This document shows positions 28,155 to 38,231 of a stretch of DNA of 64,000 bases, piece after piece. How positions within the stretch are numbered: position 1 is the stretch's first letter; each line of letters opens with the position of its first letter. The notes beneath the pieces were generated by a model that worked only from the letters and a program-made list of their open reading frames with translations, ran no database searches and was not told where the DNA came from. Source of the DNA: Yersinia thracica (GTDB taxonomy: Bacteria > Pseudomonadota > Gammaproteobacteria > Enterobacterales > Enterobacteriaceae); NCBI RefSeq assembly GCF_902170565.1, contig NZ_CABHXX010000069.1:62001-126000 (forward strand), read 5' to 3'. Position numbers and translations under genes: made by a program.

Positions 28155-31100
28155 ACTGGCTATTAAGCTTGGCGTTATTGCCTCAAGCCTTTGTCGGTAT
28201 GGCGCAGGGGGCTGAAACTGTGTCGCCGACCCAATTTTTACTCGAGCAGGTACGATTGGGGGAGGCGACCAATAAAGACGAATTGGTGAAGCAATCTCTG
28301 TATCGCCTAAACATGATGGACCCGAATAATCCGGATGTTATCGCGGCAGGAATTCGCCAGGCGCTACGGCAAGGGAATCTGGCCGAAGCACAAAAACAGT
28401 TGGATAAGTTGCAACAATTGGCACCCGACACTGAAGTGTATCGCCGCGCTAAATTGATGTTGGCCATGACAAAACCTGAAGTTCGTCAGCAATTGCAGGA
28501 GGCCCGCCTACTGGCAACGGCGGGGCGGGTTGCTGAAGCTAAAGTTAAATATGATCAATTGCTGCAAGGCAATCCACCGACACTGGATCTGGCGGTCGAG
28601 TATTGGCGGCTGGTGGCGCGATTACCCGGTCAGGAAGCTCTGGCGACCCAGAAACTCGCCTCTCTGGACCAACAATATCCCGGCAATGTTGCCCTGCGCA
28701 TGGCGCTGGCGCGTATGTATTTCGGCCAACAAAAGGCCGAGCTTGGCTACGCCATGTTGGAAAAAGTGGCCGCAGACCCTACCGGGGCTTCAGATGCCGC
28801 TGATGTGTGGATGGACACCATCAAAGCGATGACCGTCAGCCCGCAAAGTGTTGCTGCATTGACCCATTTTCTTGACGTTTTTTCCACCGGCCCTCAAGTG
28901 GATATTGCTCGTAAAGAATTAGCTAATCAGCAGGTTACGCTGGCCGATCCGGCCTATCAGGCGCGGTTAAGCGGGCTGGAAAAAGTCGGCAGTGGCGCAG
29001 GGGTGGGCGCCATCCCAGCATTGAAACAAGCATTGGCCGCCTCACCCAATGACCCGGAAATTCTGGGCGCACTGGGCCTGGCGTATGCCCGTGGTGGCTC
29101 CCGCGCGCAAGCATTGCGGTTGTTTGAACAGGCGCAAAAATCGGATAAAGACGGCCTGAAAAGTGATAAATGGGCCAGTTTGATCAAAACCAACCGTTAC
29201 TGGCTGCTGAATGATGCCGGTGATAAGGCGCTGAAAGCCGGTGACACCGCGCTGGCACAGCAAAAATATCAACAAGCGCGGCAAATCGACGGCAGCGACA
29301 GTTATGCATTAATTGGTTTGGGTGATGTGGCCGTGGCCCGTCATGATGATAAAAGTGCCGAGCAGCATTATCAGCAGGCATTGCGTCTCGATCCAAGCAA
29401 CAGCAGCGCGGTGCGCGGGCTTGCTAATATTTATCAGCGGGAATCCCCGCAAAAAGCACTGGATTACCTGAATAATTTGCCACGCAGCCAACAAGCCAAA
29501 ATGCGCGACACATTAGATAGCTTGCAATTAGAGAGTCTGAAACAGCAAGCCGAAACCTTGGCGGCACAGCAGCAGTGGCAGCAGGCGGCAGAGAAATATC
29601 GGCAGGCGCAACAGAGAGCGCCGGACGATGTATGGATAACTTACCGGCTGGCACAAGCAATGGCGCAAGAGGGCCAGACGGCGCAAGCAGATGCACAATT
29701 CCGCCAACTGGCCAGCCGTAAACCGGGCGACCCTGAACAGGTCTATGCCTATGCACTTTACCTTTCCAGCACCGGGCGGGATAGTCAGGCATTGGCGCAT
29801 TTAACCACACTGCCCACGGCGCAATGGAATGATAATATTCGTGAATTAGACCAGCGCTTGAAATTGGGTCAAGTGCTGACCTTGGCGCGTCAATTGCGGG
29901 CAAGTGGCGATGAAGCGGGGGCCATCACCGCCTTGCGCCAGCAACCCGCTAATACGCAAATTGACCTGACATTGGCAGATTGGGCGCTGGAGCGCGGCGA
30001 CTACAGCGTAGCGCTGACGGATTATCAGCATGTCCTGGCGCGTGAACCGCGAAATCCTGATGCGCGTCTGGGTGAGATAGAGGCGTATATCGCCGAGGGC
30101 CGCCTCAGTGAGGCGCGTCAGCATTTACAAACTGAGCCACTGACGGGCGACGGGGCCAGCTTAAATACTCAGCGGCGGGTCGCCAATGCCTGGCGCGGCG
30201 TGGGCGAGCCACAAAAAGCGGCAGATATTTTCCAGCAGTTAAAACTATTGGCGGCTAAAAAAAACCTAGCGGCTAAAGGCGCGCCATCACAAGATACGGC
30301 TTTAGTCTTCCGTGACTCGGCCCATTTAGCGCAATTACAGGGGCAACCGGCCGCCGCTCAGGATGATTTCAAGCAGGCGATGGTGGCCAGCGGCATAGCG
30401 CCTAAGCTTCCGGCAGATAATGACAGTTATACTTTACTGACTCGTAATCAAGCCACGGATGATTGGCTCAAACGCGGGATTCGTGCCGATGCTGCGGATT
30501 TGTATCGTCAGCAGGATACCCGCGTTACATTGGATCAAGACTATCTGCACTCAAGTGGCACTGAAGGGATTTCAGATCTCAGCGCGTTCAACACCATGCT
30601 GCAAGTGGATACTTCGCTGGCTGATGGTCGGATGTTCTTCCGCACCGACACTGTGCATATGGACGCTGGCACCTTTGACAAAAATACCCGTTACAAAGCA
30701 GGCACTTGCTACAGAACTGAGATTCCTTGTCAGGCGAATTTACATCAACGGGCCACCGGCACCAGTGTCGCGGTGGGGTGGCAAAATGACAGTTGGGCCA
30801 CGGATATTGGCACCACGCCGATGGGTTTTGAGGTGGTCGATGTGGTGGGTGGTTTGGCGTACAGCAACAGCTGGAACCATATTGGCTGGACGGCAACGGC
30901 TTCGCGGCGGCCGATATCCAACTCATTATTAGCTTTTGCCGGCAGCAAAGACCCCAATACTAATATTACTTGGGGGGGCGTGCGCGCCAGTGGTGTCAGC
31001 TTGGGAGCCAGTTATGACCAGGGTGAGGCTAATGGGGTCTGGAGTGACTTGAGTTATCATTATCTTACCGGGAAAAATGTGGCCGATAACCAGCGGCTGC

Positions 31101-31636
31101 GCTTTATGACCGGCTATTACTACAAGCTAATCAATGAAGATAACCGCCGTCTGACCGTCGGTTTGAATGGCATGTGGTGGCATTACCAAAAAGACCTCAG
31201 TGGCTACACGTTGGGTCAGGGCGGGTATTACAGCCCGCAAAAGTATCTGTCACTGGCTATCCCGGTAAACTATCGGGAGCGGACAGATAACTGGTCGTGG
31301 GAGTTGGGTGGGTCGCTGTCTGTTTCACACTCCGCGACCCATGATCGGGCGCGTTATCCACTGCAAAATCTGCTCAACAATAGCCTTCAGCCTATCCCCG
31401 ATCGCGGTGATCCCGATTATGGTGACAGCAGCAATGGCGTGGGTTACACCTTGCGAGCTTTGATTGAGCGCCGCCTGAGTTCGCACTGGACACTGGGGGC
31501 TGGAGTGGATATCCAGCAAGCCAAAGATTATACCCCAAGCCATGCGCTGATTTACCTGCGCTACTCTATGGCGGGGTGGCAAGGTGACTTGGATATGCCG
31601 CCTCAGCCGTTAGTGCCTTACTCCGACTTTAAGTGA
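28124..31636 (+). CDS. bcsC: Cellulose export outer-membrane protein BcsC
   Basis: This 1170-residue protein comprises a signal peptide (ending AQG-AET), about 18 TPR-like helical repeats across the periplasmic part (roughly residues 35-790), and a C-terminal 16-strand beta-barrel porin (about 820-1170). TPR signatures such as YALIGLGDVAVARHD and ALRLDPSNSSAVRGLA are visible. E. coli BcsC has 1157 residues. It starts inside the end of bcsZ; ATG 28136 is an alternative. It closes the bcsRQABZC operon. Confidence 0.95.
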   Translation: MEQSMRNIKINWLLSLALLPQAFVGMAQGAETVSPTQFLLEQVRLGEATNKDELVKQSLYRLNMMDPNNPDVIAAGIRQALRQGNLAEAQKQLDKLQQLAPDTEVYRRAKLMLAMTKPEVRQQLQEARLLATAGRVAEAKVKYDQLLQGNPPTLDLAVEYWRLVARLPGQEALATQKLASLDQQYPGNVALRMALARMYFGQQKAELGYAMLEKVAADPTGASDAADVWMDTIKAMTVSPQSVAALTHFLDVFSTGPQVDIARKELANQQVTLADPAYQARLSGLEKVGSGAGVGAIPALKQALAASPNDPEILGALGLAYARGGSRAQALRLFEQAQKSDKDGLKSDKWASLIKTNRYWLLNDAGDKALKAGDTALAQQKYQQARQIDGSDSYALIGLGDVAVARHDDKSAEQHYQQALRLDPSNSSAVRGLANIYQRESPQKALDYLNNLPRSQQAKMRDTLDSLQLESLKQQAETLAAQQQWQQAAEKYRQAQQRAPDDVWITYRLAQAMAQEGQTAQADAQFRQLASRKPGDPEQVYAYALYLSSTGRDSQALAHLTTLPTAQWNDNIRELDQRLKLGQVLTLARQLRASGDEAGAITALRQQPANTQIDLTLADWALERGDYSVALTDYQHVLAREPRNPDARLGEIEAYIAEGRLSEARQHLQTEPLTGDGASLNTQRRVANAWRGVGEPQKAADIFQQLKLLAAKKNLAAKGAPSQDTALVFRDSAHLAQLQGQPAAAQDDFKQAMVASGIAPKLPADNDSYTLLTRNQATDDWLKRGIRADAADLYRQQDTRVTLDQDYLHSSGTEGISDLSAFNTMLQVDTSLADGRMFFRTDTVHMDAGTFDKNTRYKAGTCYRTEIPCQANLHQRATGTSVAVGWQNDSWATDIGTTPMGFEVVDVVGGLAYSNSWNHIGWTATASRRPISNSLLAFAGSKDPNTNITWGGVRASGVSLGASYDQGEANGVWSDLSYHYLTGKNVADNQRLRFMTGYYYKLINEDNRRLTVGLNGMWWHYQKDLSGYTLGQGGYYSPQKYLSLAIPVNYRERTDNWSWELGGSLSVSHSATHDRARYPLQNLLNNSLQPIPDRGDPDYGDSSNGVGYTLRALIERRLSSHWTLGAGVDIQQAKDYTPSHALIYLRYSMAGWQGDLDMPPQPLVPYSDFK

Positions 31637-31854
31637 CAGCCAGTCGTGCTTCTTTACATAAAAAGCAACTTTACAGTGATAAATAACACTTTGAAGTGGC
31701 TTTCCTGATAGGAAAAGACTGAAACCCACGGTATTCTTCCCAACCGGTTATGGTTTCATAAGATAAAATTTCAGGGCGATCGAGTATACTCGGATAGCAT
31801 CAATGAGTCGCCGCATCACTGTGGCAACCATTTTATTTTATTCAGTCGGAATGG

Positions 31855-33396
31855 GTGGGAGTGAGTTTGCGGGTAAGGCGTTCGTTAACGATTAAGCAAA
31901 TGGCGGCGGTGGCAGTTGTTGCCCTGGTCACCATCTGTATTTTTATCGTCATTCAGCTATTCCACTTTGTGCAGCAGCGCAAGGACGATTACGCCACGCA
32001 GTTGGAGAGTATCGCCTATTCAGTTCGCCAACCGCTGTCTGCGGCAATCTTGAGTGTCGATATCCCCCAAGCCAAAAATATCCTCAATAATTTACTGCCC
32101 ATTGGCATTCTTAGCCGTGCCGATGTGATTTTACCTAATCAAATTCAAGTATTACACGCAAACTTCCCCACGGAAAGGCCCGTACCCCGCTGGGCTAAAC
32201 GCATTTTTTCCCTGCCGGTGCAGGTAACGGTGCCGTTATATTCTCTGGAGCGGGTATCCGCCAATCCACAGCCATTGGCGCATTTGGTGTTACGGGCCGA
32301 CTCATTTCGCATGTATCAGTTTATCCTCAGCACCTTGTCGGCGATGCTCTCGACTTATTTGCTGCTGGCATTAGTACTCTCGGTATCTCTCGCCTGGTGT
32401 ATTAATCGCCTGATTATTCACCCACTGCGCGCGGTCGCCAAAGAGCTGGAACAGATTGGTCAGCAAGGGGTACTGAATCACCAACTGACTTTGCCTGCTC
32501 ATCATCAGGATGATGAACTGGGTATGTTAGTTTACAATTACAATCGCAATCAGCAATTGTTAGCTGAGGCTTATGCGGGTCTGAGCTGTCCGCTGGCGAC
32601 TGAATTACCTTTGCCAGATAAAACCCCGAAACCCTTGGCGCAGGAAAATGACATTTTGCGGGCGATTAAGAATCGTGATTTTGTCCTGTTTTTACAGCCG
32701 CAATGGGATATGGAAGAGCCGCAGATTATTGGTGCTGAAGCATTGCTACGCTGGCGGCAGGCGGATGGCAGCTATCGTCTACCTTCAGAGTTTATCGCGA
32801 ACGCAGAAGAAAATGGCGCGATGATGCCGCTGGGTCATTGGGTGCTCGAGGAAGCTTGCCGCATTCTGGCTGACTGGAAAGCACAAGGAATCACCTTGTC
32901 ACTGGCGGTCAATATTTCCGGCTTACAAATTCAATGTGAGAGCATCCTGACGCACCTGCAAACCATTATTAGCCGCTATAACATTGACCCACACCTATTG
33001 GTGCTGGAGATTACAGAGACTGCGCGTATTCAGAATCTCGACAAAGCGCTCATGTTATTGCGCGAGTTACAAGGGCTTGGCTTGTCTATCGCCCTGGATG
33101 ATTTCGGTACCGGGTATTCAAGCTTACAATATCTCAACCACCTGAAAAGCTTGCCGATCAATATCATTAAACTGGATAAAAGCTTTGTGAAGCATTTGCC
33201 AGAAGATGATGCGATGGCGCGAATTATTAGCACCATCTCCGACGTGCTGAAACTCCGAGTCATGGCTGAAGGTGTCGAGACGGACGAGCAGCGGCAATGG
33301 TTGTTAAAACAGGGTATTCGCTGTGGTCAGGGCTTTTTATTTTCGGAGCCGTTATCCCGCGAGGAGTTTGAAGCCCGCTTTACCCTGCGCCCTTGA
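31855..33396 (+). CDS. Membrane EAL-domain c-di-GMP phosphodiesterase, PdeK-like without GGDEF
   Basis: The gene occupies the yhjK/pdeK position after bcsC. Layout: transmembrane helix at about 15-37, periplasmic domain, second helix at about 158-180, HAMP-like region to about 240, a short linker, then an EAL domain. The catalytic motif EALLRW starts at E295, and DDFGTGYSS (D415) and the KLDKSF and EGVET motifs are intact, so hydrolysis of c-di-GMP is expected. E. coli PdeK and Y. pestis HmsP (about 650-670 residues) carry a degenerate GGDEF domain between HAMP and EAL; here only about 40 residues lie there. The stop codon lies inside an ERIC-type repeat. GTG/ATG choice upstream was not resolved. 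Confidence 0.88.
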   Translation: MGVSLRVRRSLTIKQMAAVAVVALVTICIFIVIQLFHFVQQRKDDYATQLESIAYSVRQPLSAAILSVDIPQAKNILNNLLPIGILSRADVILPNQIQVLHANFPTERPVPRWAKRIFSLPVQVTVPLYSLERVSANPQPLAHLVLRADSFRMYQFILSTLSAMLSTYLLLALVLSVSLAWCINRLIIHPLRAVAKELEQIGQQGVLNHQLTLPAHHQDDELGMLVYNYNRNQQLLAEAYAGLSCPLATELPLPDKTPKPLAQENDILRAIKNRDFVLFLQPQWDMEEPQIIGAEALLRWRQADGSYRLPSEFIANAEENGAMMPLGHWVLEEACRILADWKAQGITLSLAVNISGLQIQCESILTHLQTIISRYNIDPHLLVLEITETARIQNLDKALMLLRELQGLGLSIALDDFGTGYSSLQYLNHLKSLPINIIKLDKSFVKHLPEDDAMARIISTISDVLKLRVMAEGVETDEQRQWLLKQGIRCGQGFLFSEPLSREEFEARFTLRP

Positions 33397-33515
33397 CGCT
33401 ACAGCGGTGTTAGCTTCTCTCACTTACCCGAATCACTGACTGCCCGTTGACCTTAAAATAAATAGACTCATCGGGACACATTCGTTTGCTGACTTGCTGT
33501 AACGGCAATGGCTGA
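33379..33515. repeat. ERIC-type palindromic repeat, degenerate 3' end
   Basis: It begins TTTACCC inside the last codons of the phosphodiesterase gene and includes its TGA stop. Shared phrases with the copy at 52445 are CAGCGGTGTTAGC, CTCACTTACCCGAATCACTGAC, CTCATCGGGA and CGTTTGCTG. Read in reverse it resembles the enterobacterial ERIC consensus core (CCCNATGAGCTNAC and AAGTNAGTGANT). The second half is diverged and the GGGTATA end is missing. Confidence 0.75.
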
Positions 33516-33912
33516 TATTTTGCGGCCCAGTGATGTCAGATCTATGTTAGCTATCATTATTAATAATACCGTGAAGAAAATAGTTGGCCGATATTTTTTT
33601 GTCTTATTTGAATAGCTATACAATATAATTCACCATCACGTCAAGACTATTTAATTCGAAAGAAAATCCCTCCGAAATAGCCTTAATCCCTTACTACACC
33701 TACGATATAACAAAAAACTTACAGTGCCATTGCATTAGTTAAAACTATTTACTTTGAACCAAATCACATAAATGGATATCAATTTTATTAATTTCGAACT
33801 ATCAGTCATAGATCTCGGAACTTAGTATCAAAATAAATAGAATGATGTTTCATAAGTGAGATCTATATTTATCATAATAATTAATGTTATTTATTAAAAT
33901 AAGGTAACTGTA
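33516..33912. other. AT-rich regulatory region upstream of kdgM
   Basis: No gene is visible in these roughly 400 bases. Composition is strongly AT-rich. The KdgR-like operator at 33836-33854 is the only site I can name, and the long leader suits a highly regulated porin gene. Confidence 0.6.
33836..33854 (+). promoter_or_regulatory. KdgR-like operator upstream of kdgM
   Basis: AATAGAATGATGTTTCATA matches the published KdgR consensus AATRAAAYRNYRTTTYATT at 17 of 19 positions. It lies 59 bases before the kdgM start. KdgR, an IclR-type repressor relieved by 2-keto-3-deoxygluconate, controls pectin genes in enterobacteria. Confidence 0.75.
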
Positions 33913-34617
33913 ATGAAATTTAAATTACTATCTCTGGCAGTGGCATCACTTATCAGCACCAGCGCAATGGCCGTCACTATTGACTATCGTCATGAAACAC
34001 AAGATCAAAGTGGTAATAATCACAAAGACCGCTTATTAATGTCGCACCGCTTTGCTAATGGCTTCGGGTTATCTCTGGAAGGCAAGTGGAAAAGCGCCAG
34101 TGACAAGGATAAGCCATTCCATGAAGGCGTGAGTAATGGCACTGAAGTGGTTGCCAGCTATGTGTATAAAATTGATAAAACATTCTCCATCGAACCGGGC
34201 TTCTCATTAGATTCAAGCTCGAGCGCTAACAGTTATCGCCCTTATTTACGTGGCAAGGCAAATATCGTGGATGATCTCTCTATATCATTACGTTATCGCC
34301 CTTATTACAAGCGCACCAGCGCCAATATTAATACAAAAAAAGACACGACTGAAAATGGTTATAACCTGACGAGTGTTCTCAGTTATAAAATCAACAAAGA
34401 ATTCCAATTAGACTACGAGCTGGATTACAAACAAGCGAATAAAGCCGGTGTCATTCTAGCGGATAACGAAAATTACGATTGGACCCATGATTTCAAATTG
34501 ACGTATAAGTGGGATAAGAACTGGTCCCCTTATATGGCTATTGGTAATGTCTCTGGCAGTAAAAATACCGATGAACGCCAAACTCGTTATCGCGTAGGCG
34601 TCAAATACAGTTTCTGA
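33913..34617 (+). CDS. kdgM: Oligogalacturonate-specific porin, KdgM family
   Basis: This 234-residue outer-membrane beta-barrel has a 20-residue signal peptide ending AMA. The mature protein starts VTIDYRHETQDQS, the typical KdgM N terminus, and alternates amphipathic strands rich in Y, R and K to a C-terminal GVKYSF with terminal Phe. KdgM-type 12-strand porins admit acidic oligogalacturonates. The neighbouring periplasmic pectate lyase and the KdgR-like operator support that substrate. AAGGTAACTG precedes ATG 33913. Confidence 0.92.
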   Translation: MKFKLLSLAVASLISTSAMAVTIDYRHETQDQSGNNHKDRLLMSHRFANGFGLSLEGKWKSASDKDKPFHEGVSNGTEVVASYVYKIDKTFSIEPGFSLDSSSSANSYRPYLRGKANIVDDLSISLRYRPYYKRTSANINTKKDTTENGYNLTSVLSYKINKEFQLDYELDYKQANKAGVILADNENYDWTHDFKLTYKWDKNWSPYMAIGNVSGSKNTDERQTRYRVGVKYSF

Positions 34618-34693
34618 TCTATTACTGAAGTCATTACATTCTGACCTTTGGGGTCACACCTCGCTATAACGATTTTTGACAGGTAACGAAGTC

Positions 34694-36412
34694 ATGAAAA
34701 AAAGAGCGTTATTTTTGAGTATGGCAGCGCTAGCCACGCTGTATATTCCTGCCGGACAGGCCGCGGATACCGATCGCCTGACGGTGGTAAAACAGTATGT
34801 CGATAATGTGTTAAATAAGGCATCCGATACTTATCACGGTGATAAACCAAGCCCGCTATTGGCGGATGGTGTTGACCCCCGCACCGGACAGCAACTGGAA
34901 TGGATATTCCCTGATGGCCGCCGGGCAGTATTATCAAATTTCTCAGCACAACAAAATCTCATGCGCGTGATGAGTGGGTTGAGCCAGCTGAGTGGAGATC
35001 CCCGCTATCAGAAGCGCGCTGAAGATATTGTTCGCTATCACTTCCAGAATTATCAAGACCCAAGTGGCTTGCTGTATTGGGGCGGCCACCGGTTTGTTGA
35101 TCTGAAAACTCTTCAACCGGAAGGGCCAAGCGAAAAAGAGATGGTGCACGAGCTGAAAAATGCTTATCCCTATTATGATCTGATGTTTAACGTCGACAGT
35201 GATGCAACAGCGCGGTTTATTCGCGGCTTTTGGAATGCCCATGTTTATGATTGGCGCATTCTTGAAACTAGCCGCCACGGTGAATATGGCAAATCGATGG
35301 GCGCACTGTGGGAAAGCAAATTTGAGCAGCAGCCACCTTTCTTTGCTACCAAAGGGCTGAGTTTCCTCAATGCGGGCAATGACCTGATTTATTCTGCGTC
35401 CTTACTCTACAAACACCAACAAGAACCCGGCGCATTGGTTTGGGCTAAGCGCTTGGCCGATCAGTATGTTTTGCCGCGTGATGCCAAAACGGGCCTTGGT
35501 GTTTATCAGTTTACTCAAGCTCTGAAACGCGAAGAGCCAACGGATGATGCCGATACCCATTCCAAATTTGGCGATCGCGCTCAGCGCCAATTTGGGCCGG
35601 AGTTCGGCCCGGCAGCATTGGAAGGCAATATGATGCTCAAAGGGCGCACCAGCACCCTTTATTCTGAAAATGCCTTGATGCAGTTGCAGTTGGGCAAAGA
35701 TTTGGGGCCTCAGGGCCAGGATTTATTGAAGTGGACGGTGGATGGTCTGAAAGCATTTGCTCAATATGCCTATAATGATCAAGACAATACCTTCCGCCCG
35801 ATGATGGCCAACGGGCAGGATTTATCAAATTACACCCTCCCGCGTGATGGTTATTACGGTAAAAAAGGCACGGTGATCAAACCATACAAAGCAGGTAATG
35901 AATTTCTGATTTCTTATGCGCGTGCTTATGCTATCGACAATGATCCATTACTGTGGAAAGTTGCCCGTGGTATTGCTAATGACCAAGGACTGGGCGATAT
36001 CGGTACTGCGCCGGGGAAAGATGTCAAAGTGAAAATGGATACCACCAACAGTGATCCTTACGCTTTGTTTGCTTTGTTGGATCTTTACCAGGCCAGCCAG
36101 GTCGCAGATTATCGGCTACTGGCAGAGAAAATCGGCGATAACATCATTAAAACGCGTTATATCGACGGCTTCTTCATGGCTTCTCCTGACCGCCAATATG
36201 CCGATGTTGATGCCATAGAACCTTACGCTCTGCTGGCTCTGGAAGCATCATTGCGCAATAAACCCCAGGCAGTGGCACCTTTCCTGAATGGTGCGGGCTT
36301 TACTGAGGGGGCTTATAGAATGAACGATGGTTCGGCGCGAATTTCAACTCGTGATAATGAACTGTTCTTGCTCAATGTGGGCGAGAAGCTACAACCGAAC
36401 GGCCGTAAATAG
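34694..36412 (+). CDS. pelY: Periplasmic pectate lyase, PL2 family
   Basis: This 572-residue protein has a signal peptide ending GQAAD. Family 2 pectate lyases cleave polygalacturonate by beta-elimination. Length and sequence (ADGVDPRTGQQLEWIFPDG, LFNLASQ-like start FSAQQNLMRV, HELKNAYPYYDLM) fit the PelY/YePL2A branch, which is exported, rather than the cytoplasmic PelW/YePL2B branch. It would degrade oligogalacturonates entering through the KdgM porin encoded 76 bases upstream, probably in one operon. ATG 34694 with AGGTAACGAAG is the start; an upstream TTG would precede the signal peptide unnaturally. Confidence 0.9.
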   Translation: MKKRALFLSMAALATLYIPAGQAADTDRLTVVKQYVDNVLNKASDTYHGDKPSPLLADGVDPRTGQQLEWIFPDGRRAVLSNFSAQQNLMRVMSGLSQLSGDPRYQKRAEDIVRYHFQNYQDPSGLLYWGGHRFVDLKTLQPEGPSEKEMVHELKNAYPYYDLMFNVDSDATARFIRGFWNAHVYDWRILETSRHGEYGKSMGALWESKFEQQPPFFATKGLSFLNAGNDLIYSASLLYKHQQEPGALVWAKRLADQYVLPRDAKTGLGVYQFTQALKREEPTDDADTHSKFGDRAQRQFGPEFGPAALEGNMMLKGRTSTLYSENALMQLQLGKDLGPQGQDLLKWTVDGLKAFAQYAYNDQDNTFRPMMANGQDLSNYTLPRDGYYGKKGTVIKPYKAGNEFLISYARAYAIDNDPLLWKVARGIANDQGLGDIGTAPGKDVKVKMDTTNSDPYALFALLDLYQASQVADYRLLAEKIGDNIIKTRYIDGFFMASPDRQYADVDAIEPYALLALEASLRNKPQAVAPFLNGAGFTEGAYRMNDGSARISTRDNELFLLNVGEKLQPNGRK

Positions 36413-36879
36413 TCCCGACAGTGGCCCGTGCTGGGGCCGCTGTTGGTAAAAAGTGCCGAGCAGCGGCTTCCCAGGGCTTGCTTGCCCGGCGCTTTTACCC
36501 ACGGGTTTTCATCGTCGTGCTAAACCGCCCCCTTGCTTCACCCAAAAGGGGGCTATCGCCTACTCAATATTCTGCTCAAAAATCATTCATTCTTTGTATA
36601 CCCCACAGCCGTAAATTGCTTCTTTTTTATCCTTTCTCATTGCTAATCATTTTGGGTTAATTGTCTGGTTGATATGACAGTATTCCGGTTGTTGCTGCCG
36701 CTTGAAGCGTTTCAGTTCTTAATTTCGCATTTAGGGTGCAATCCAGTGCAACTAATAATTTCCATATTGTTATGAGGGTGTTATTTTCCGCGCAAGCACG
36801 GATAAAAAAGAAGTGTCACTCAATTATCACAGAGAGCAAAGCGACAGGCTGCCGTGTATTACTCCAAAAGGACATAGTT
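36413..36879. other. Region between pelY and dctA
   Basis: This gap of 467 bases has no credible gene. Two GC-rich hairpins are visible: CAGTGGCCC with GGGCCGCTG around 36418-36442, and GCCCCCTT with AAGGGGGC around 36527-36552. Either may end the kdgM-pelY transcript. The 3' half should hold the dctA promoter, but I cannot pick clear boxes. Upstream in-frame codons from 36736 exist but lack homology. Confidence 0.5.
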
Positions 36880-38175
36880 ATGAAAGCTTCAGTATTTAAA
36901 AGTCTTTATTTTCAGGTGTTAACGGCGATTACTTTGGGCGTGTTACTGGGGCATTTCTACCCGGAACTCGGTGCTCAGATGAAACCTCTGGGTGATGGAT
37001 TTGTTAAACTAATTAAAATGATTATCGCACCCGTGATTTTTTGTACTGTTGTGACCGGTATCGCGGGGATGGAAAGTATGAAAGCCGTGGGCCGCACTGG
37101 TGCCATTGCGCTGCTCTATTTTGAGATTGTCAGTACCATTGCGCTACTGATTGGTTTGGTGATTGTTAACGTGGTGCAACCCGGTGCTGGTATGAATATC
37201 GACCCGGCGACACTGGATGCAAAGGCGGTTGCACTTTATGCTGAACAAGCTTCGCAGCAAGGGATTGTGCCATTCTTGCTGGATATCATTCCCGGCAGCG
37301 TAGTCGGCGCTTTTGCCAGCGGCAATATTCTGCAAGTCCTGCTGTTTGCTGTGCTGTTCGGTTTTGCCCTGCATCGCCTGGGTGAAAAAGGTCAGATTAT
37401 CTTTAATGTTATCGAGAGTTTCTCCCGCGTTATCTTCGGCATCATCAATATGATCATGCGCCTGGCACCTCTCGGGGCTTTCGGGGCCATGGCCTTTACC
37501 ATCGGTAAATATGGCGTGGGTAGCTTGGTGCAACTGGGCCAGCTCATTATCTGCTTCTATATTACCTGCGTGTTGTTTGTGGTGGTCGTGCTGGGGTCCA
37601 TTGCGAAATTCAATGGTTTTAATATCTTCAAATTCATCCGCTACATAAAAGAAGAATTGCTGATCGTGCTTGGGACATCCTCCTCGGAGTCTGTGCTACC
37701 GCGCATGCTGGATAAGATGGAGAAAGCCGGGTGTAAGAAGTCCGTGGTGGGCTTGGTTATTCCGACCGGTTACTCGTTTAACCTAGACGGCACCTCTATT
37801 TACTTGACCATGGCGGCGGTATTTATTGCTCAGGCAACCAATACCCAAATGGATGTTATCCATCAGGTTACCTTACTGGTGGTGTTGTTGCTCTCCTCAA
37901 AAGGCGCGGCTGGGGTCACGGGCAGTGGCTTTATTGTCTTGGCCGCCACCATTTCTGCGGTTGGGCATTTACCATTAGCAGGTTTGGCGCTGATTCTGGG
38001 TATCGACCGCTTTATGTCTGAAGCCCGTGCGCTGACCAATCTGGTGGGTAATGGGGTTGCAACTATCGTGGTAGCGAAGTGGTGCAACCAATTGGATAAC
38101 GACCAACTGCAAGCGGTGTTATCAAACAAAACCTTACCGAATAATGAGATAAAGAACAGCATTTCTCCGTCTTAA
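36880..38175 (+). CDS. dctA: C4-dicarboxylate transporter DctA
   Basis: DctA is a DAACS-family (SLC1-fold) proton or sodium symporter for succinate, fumarate and malate in aerobic growth. Eight helices and two re-entrant loops are expected. Signatures are [21 protein letters not shown], the SLC1 [19 protein letters not shown] motif and [21 protein letters not shown]. The start is ATG 36880 with AAAGGA 7 bases upstream, giving 431 residues (E. coli 428). In E. coli it is controlled by DcuSR and CRP; no site was identified here. Confidence 0.96.
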   Translation: MKASVFKSLYFQVLTAITLGVLLGHFYPELGAQMKPLGDGFVKLIKMIIAPVIFCTVVTGIAGMESMKAVGRTGAIALLYFEIVSTIALLIGLVIVNVVQPGAGMNIDPATLDAKAVALYAEQASQQGIVPFLLDIIPGSVVGAFASGNILQVLLFAVLFGFALHRLGEKGQIIFNVIESFSRVIFGIINMIMRLAPLGAFGAMAFTIGKYGVGSLVQLGQLIICFYITCVLFVVVVLGSIAKFNGFNIFKFIRYIKEELLIVLGTSSSESVLPRMLDKMEKAGCKKSVVGLVIPTGYSFNLDGTSIYLTMAAVFIAQATNTQMDVIHQVTLLVVLLLSSKGAAGVTGSGFIVLAATISAVGHLPLAGLALILGIDRFMSEARALTNLVGNGVATIVVAKWCNQLDNDQLQAVLSNKTLPNNEIKNSISPS

Positions 38176-38204
38176 TACCCTGCTAACTCTCTATACTCGA
38201 AAAA

Positions 38205-38231
38205 CTACCGGTGGCGAATCGTCACCGGTAG
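38205..38231 (+). terminator. Hairpin after dctA
   Basis: CTACCGGTG pairs perfectly with CACCGGTAG around a nine-base loop, 29 bases after the dctA stop. Only a weak T-rich tail follows. Confidence 0.6.

Noticed and set aside
30459-30932. Overlapping frames within bcsC and other bcs genes
   Set aside because: They are shadows of high-GC coding sequence in other frames.
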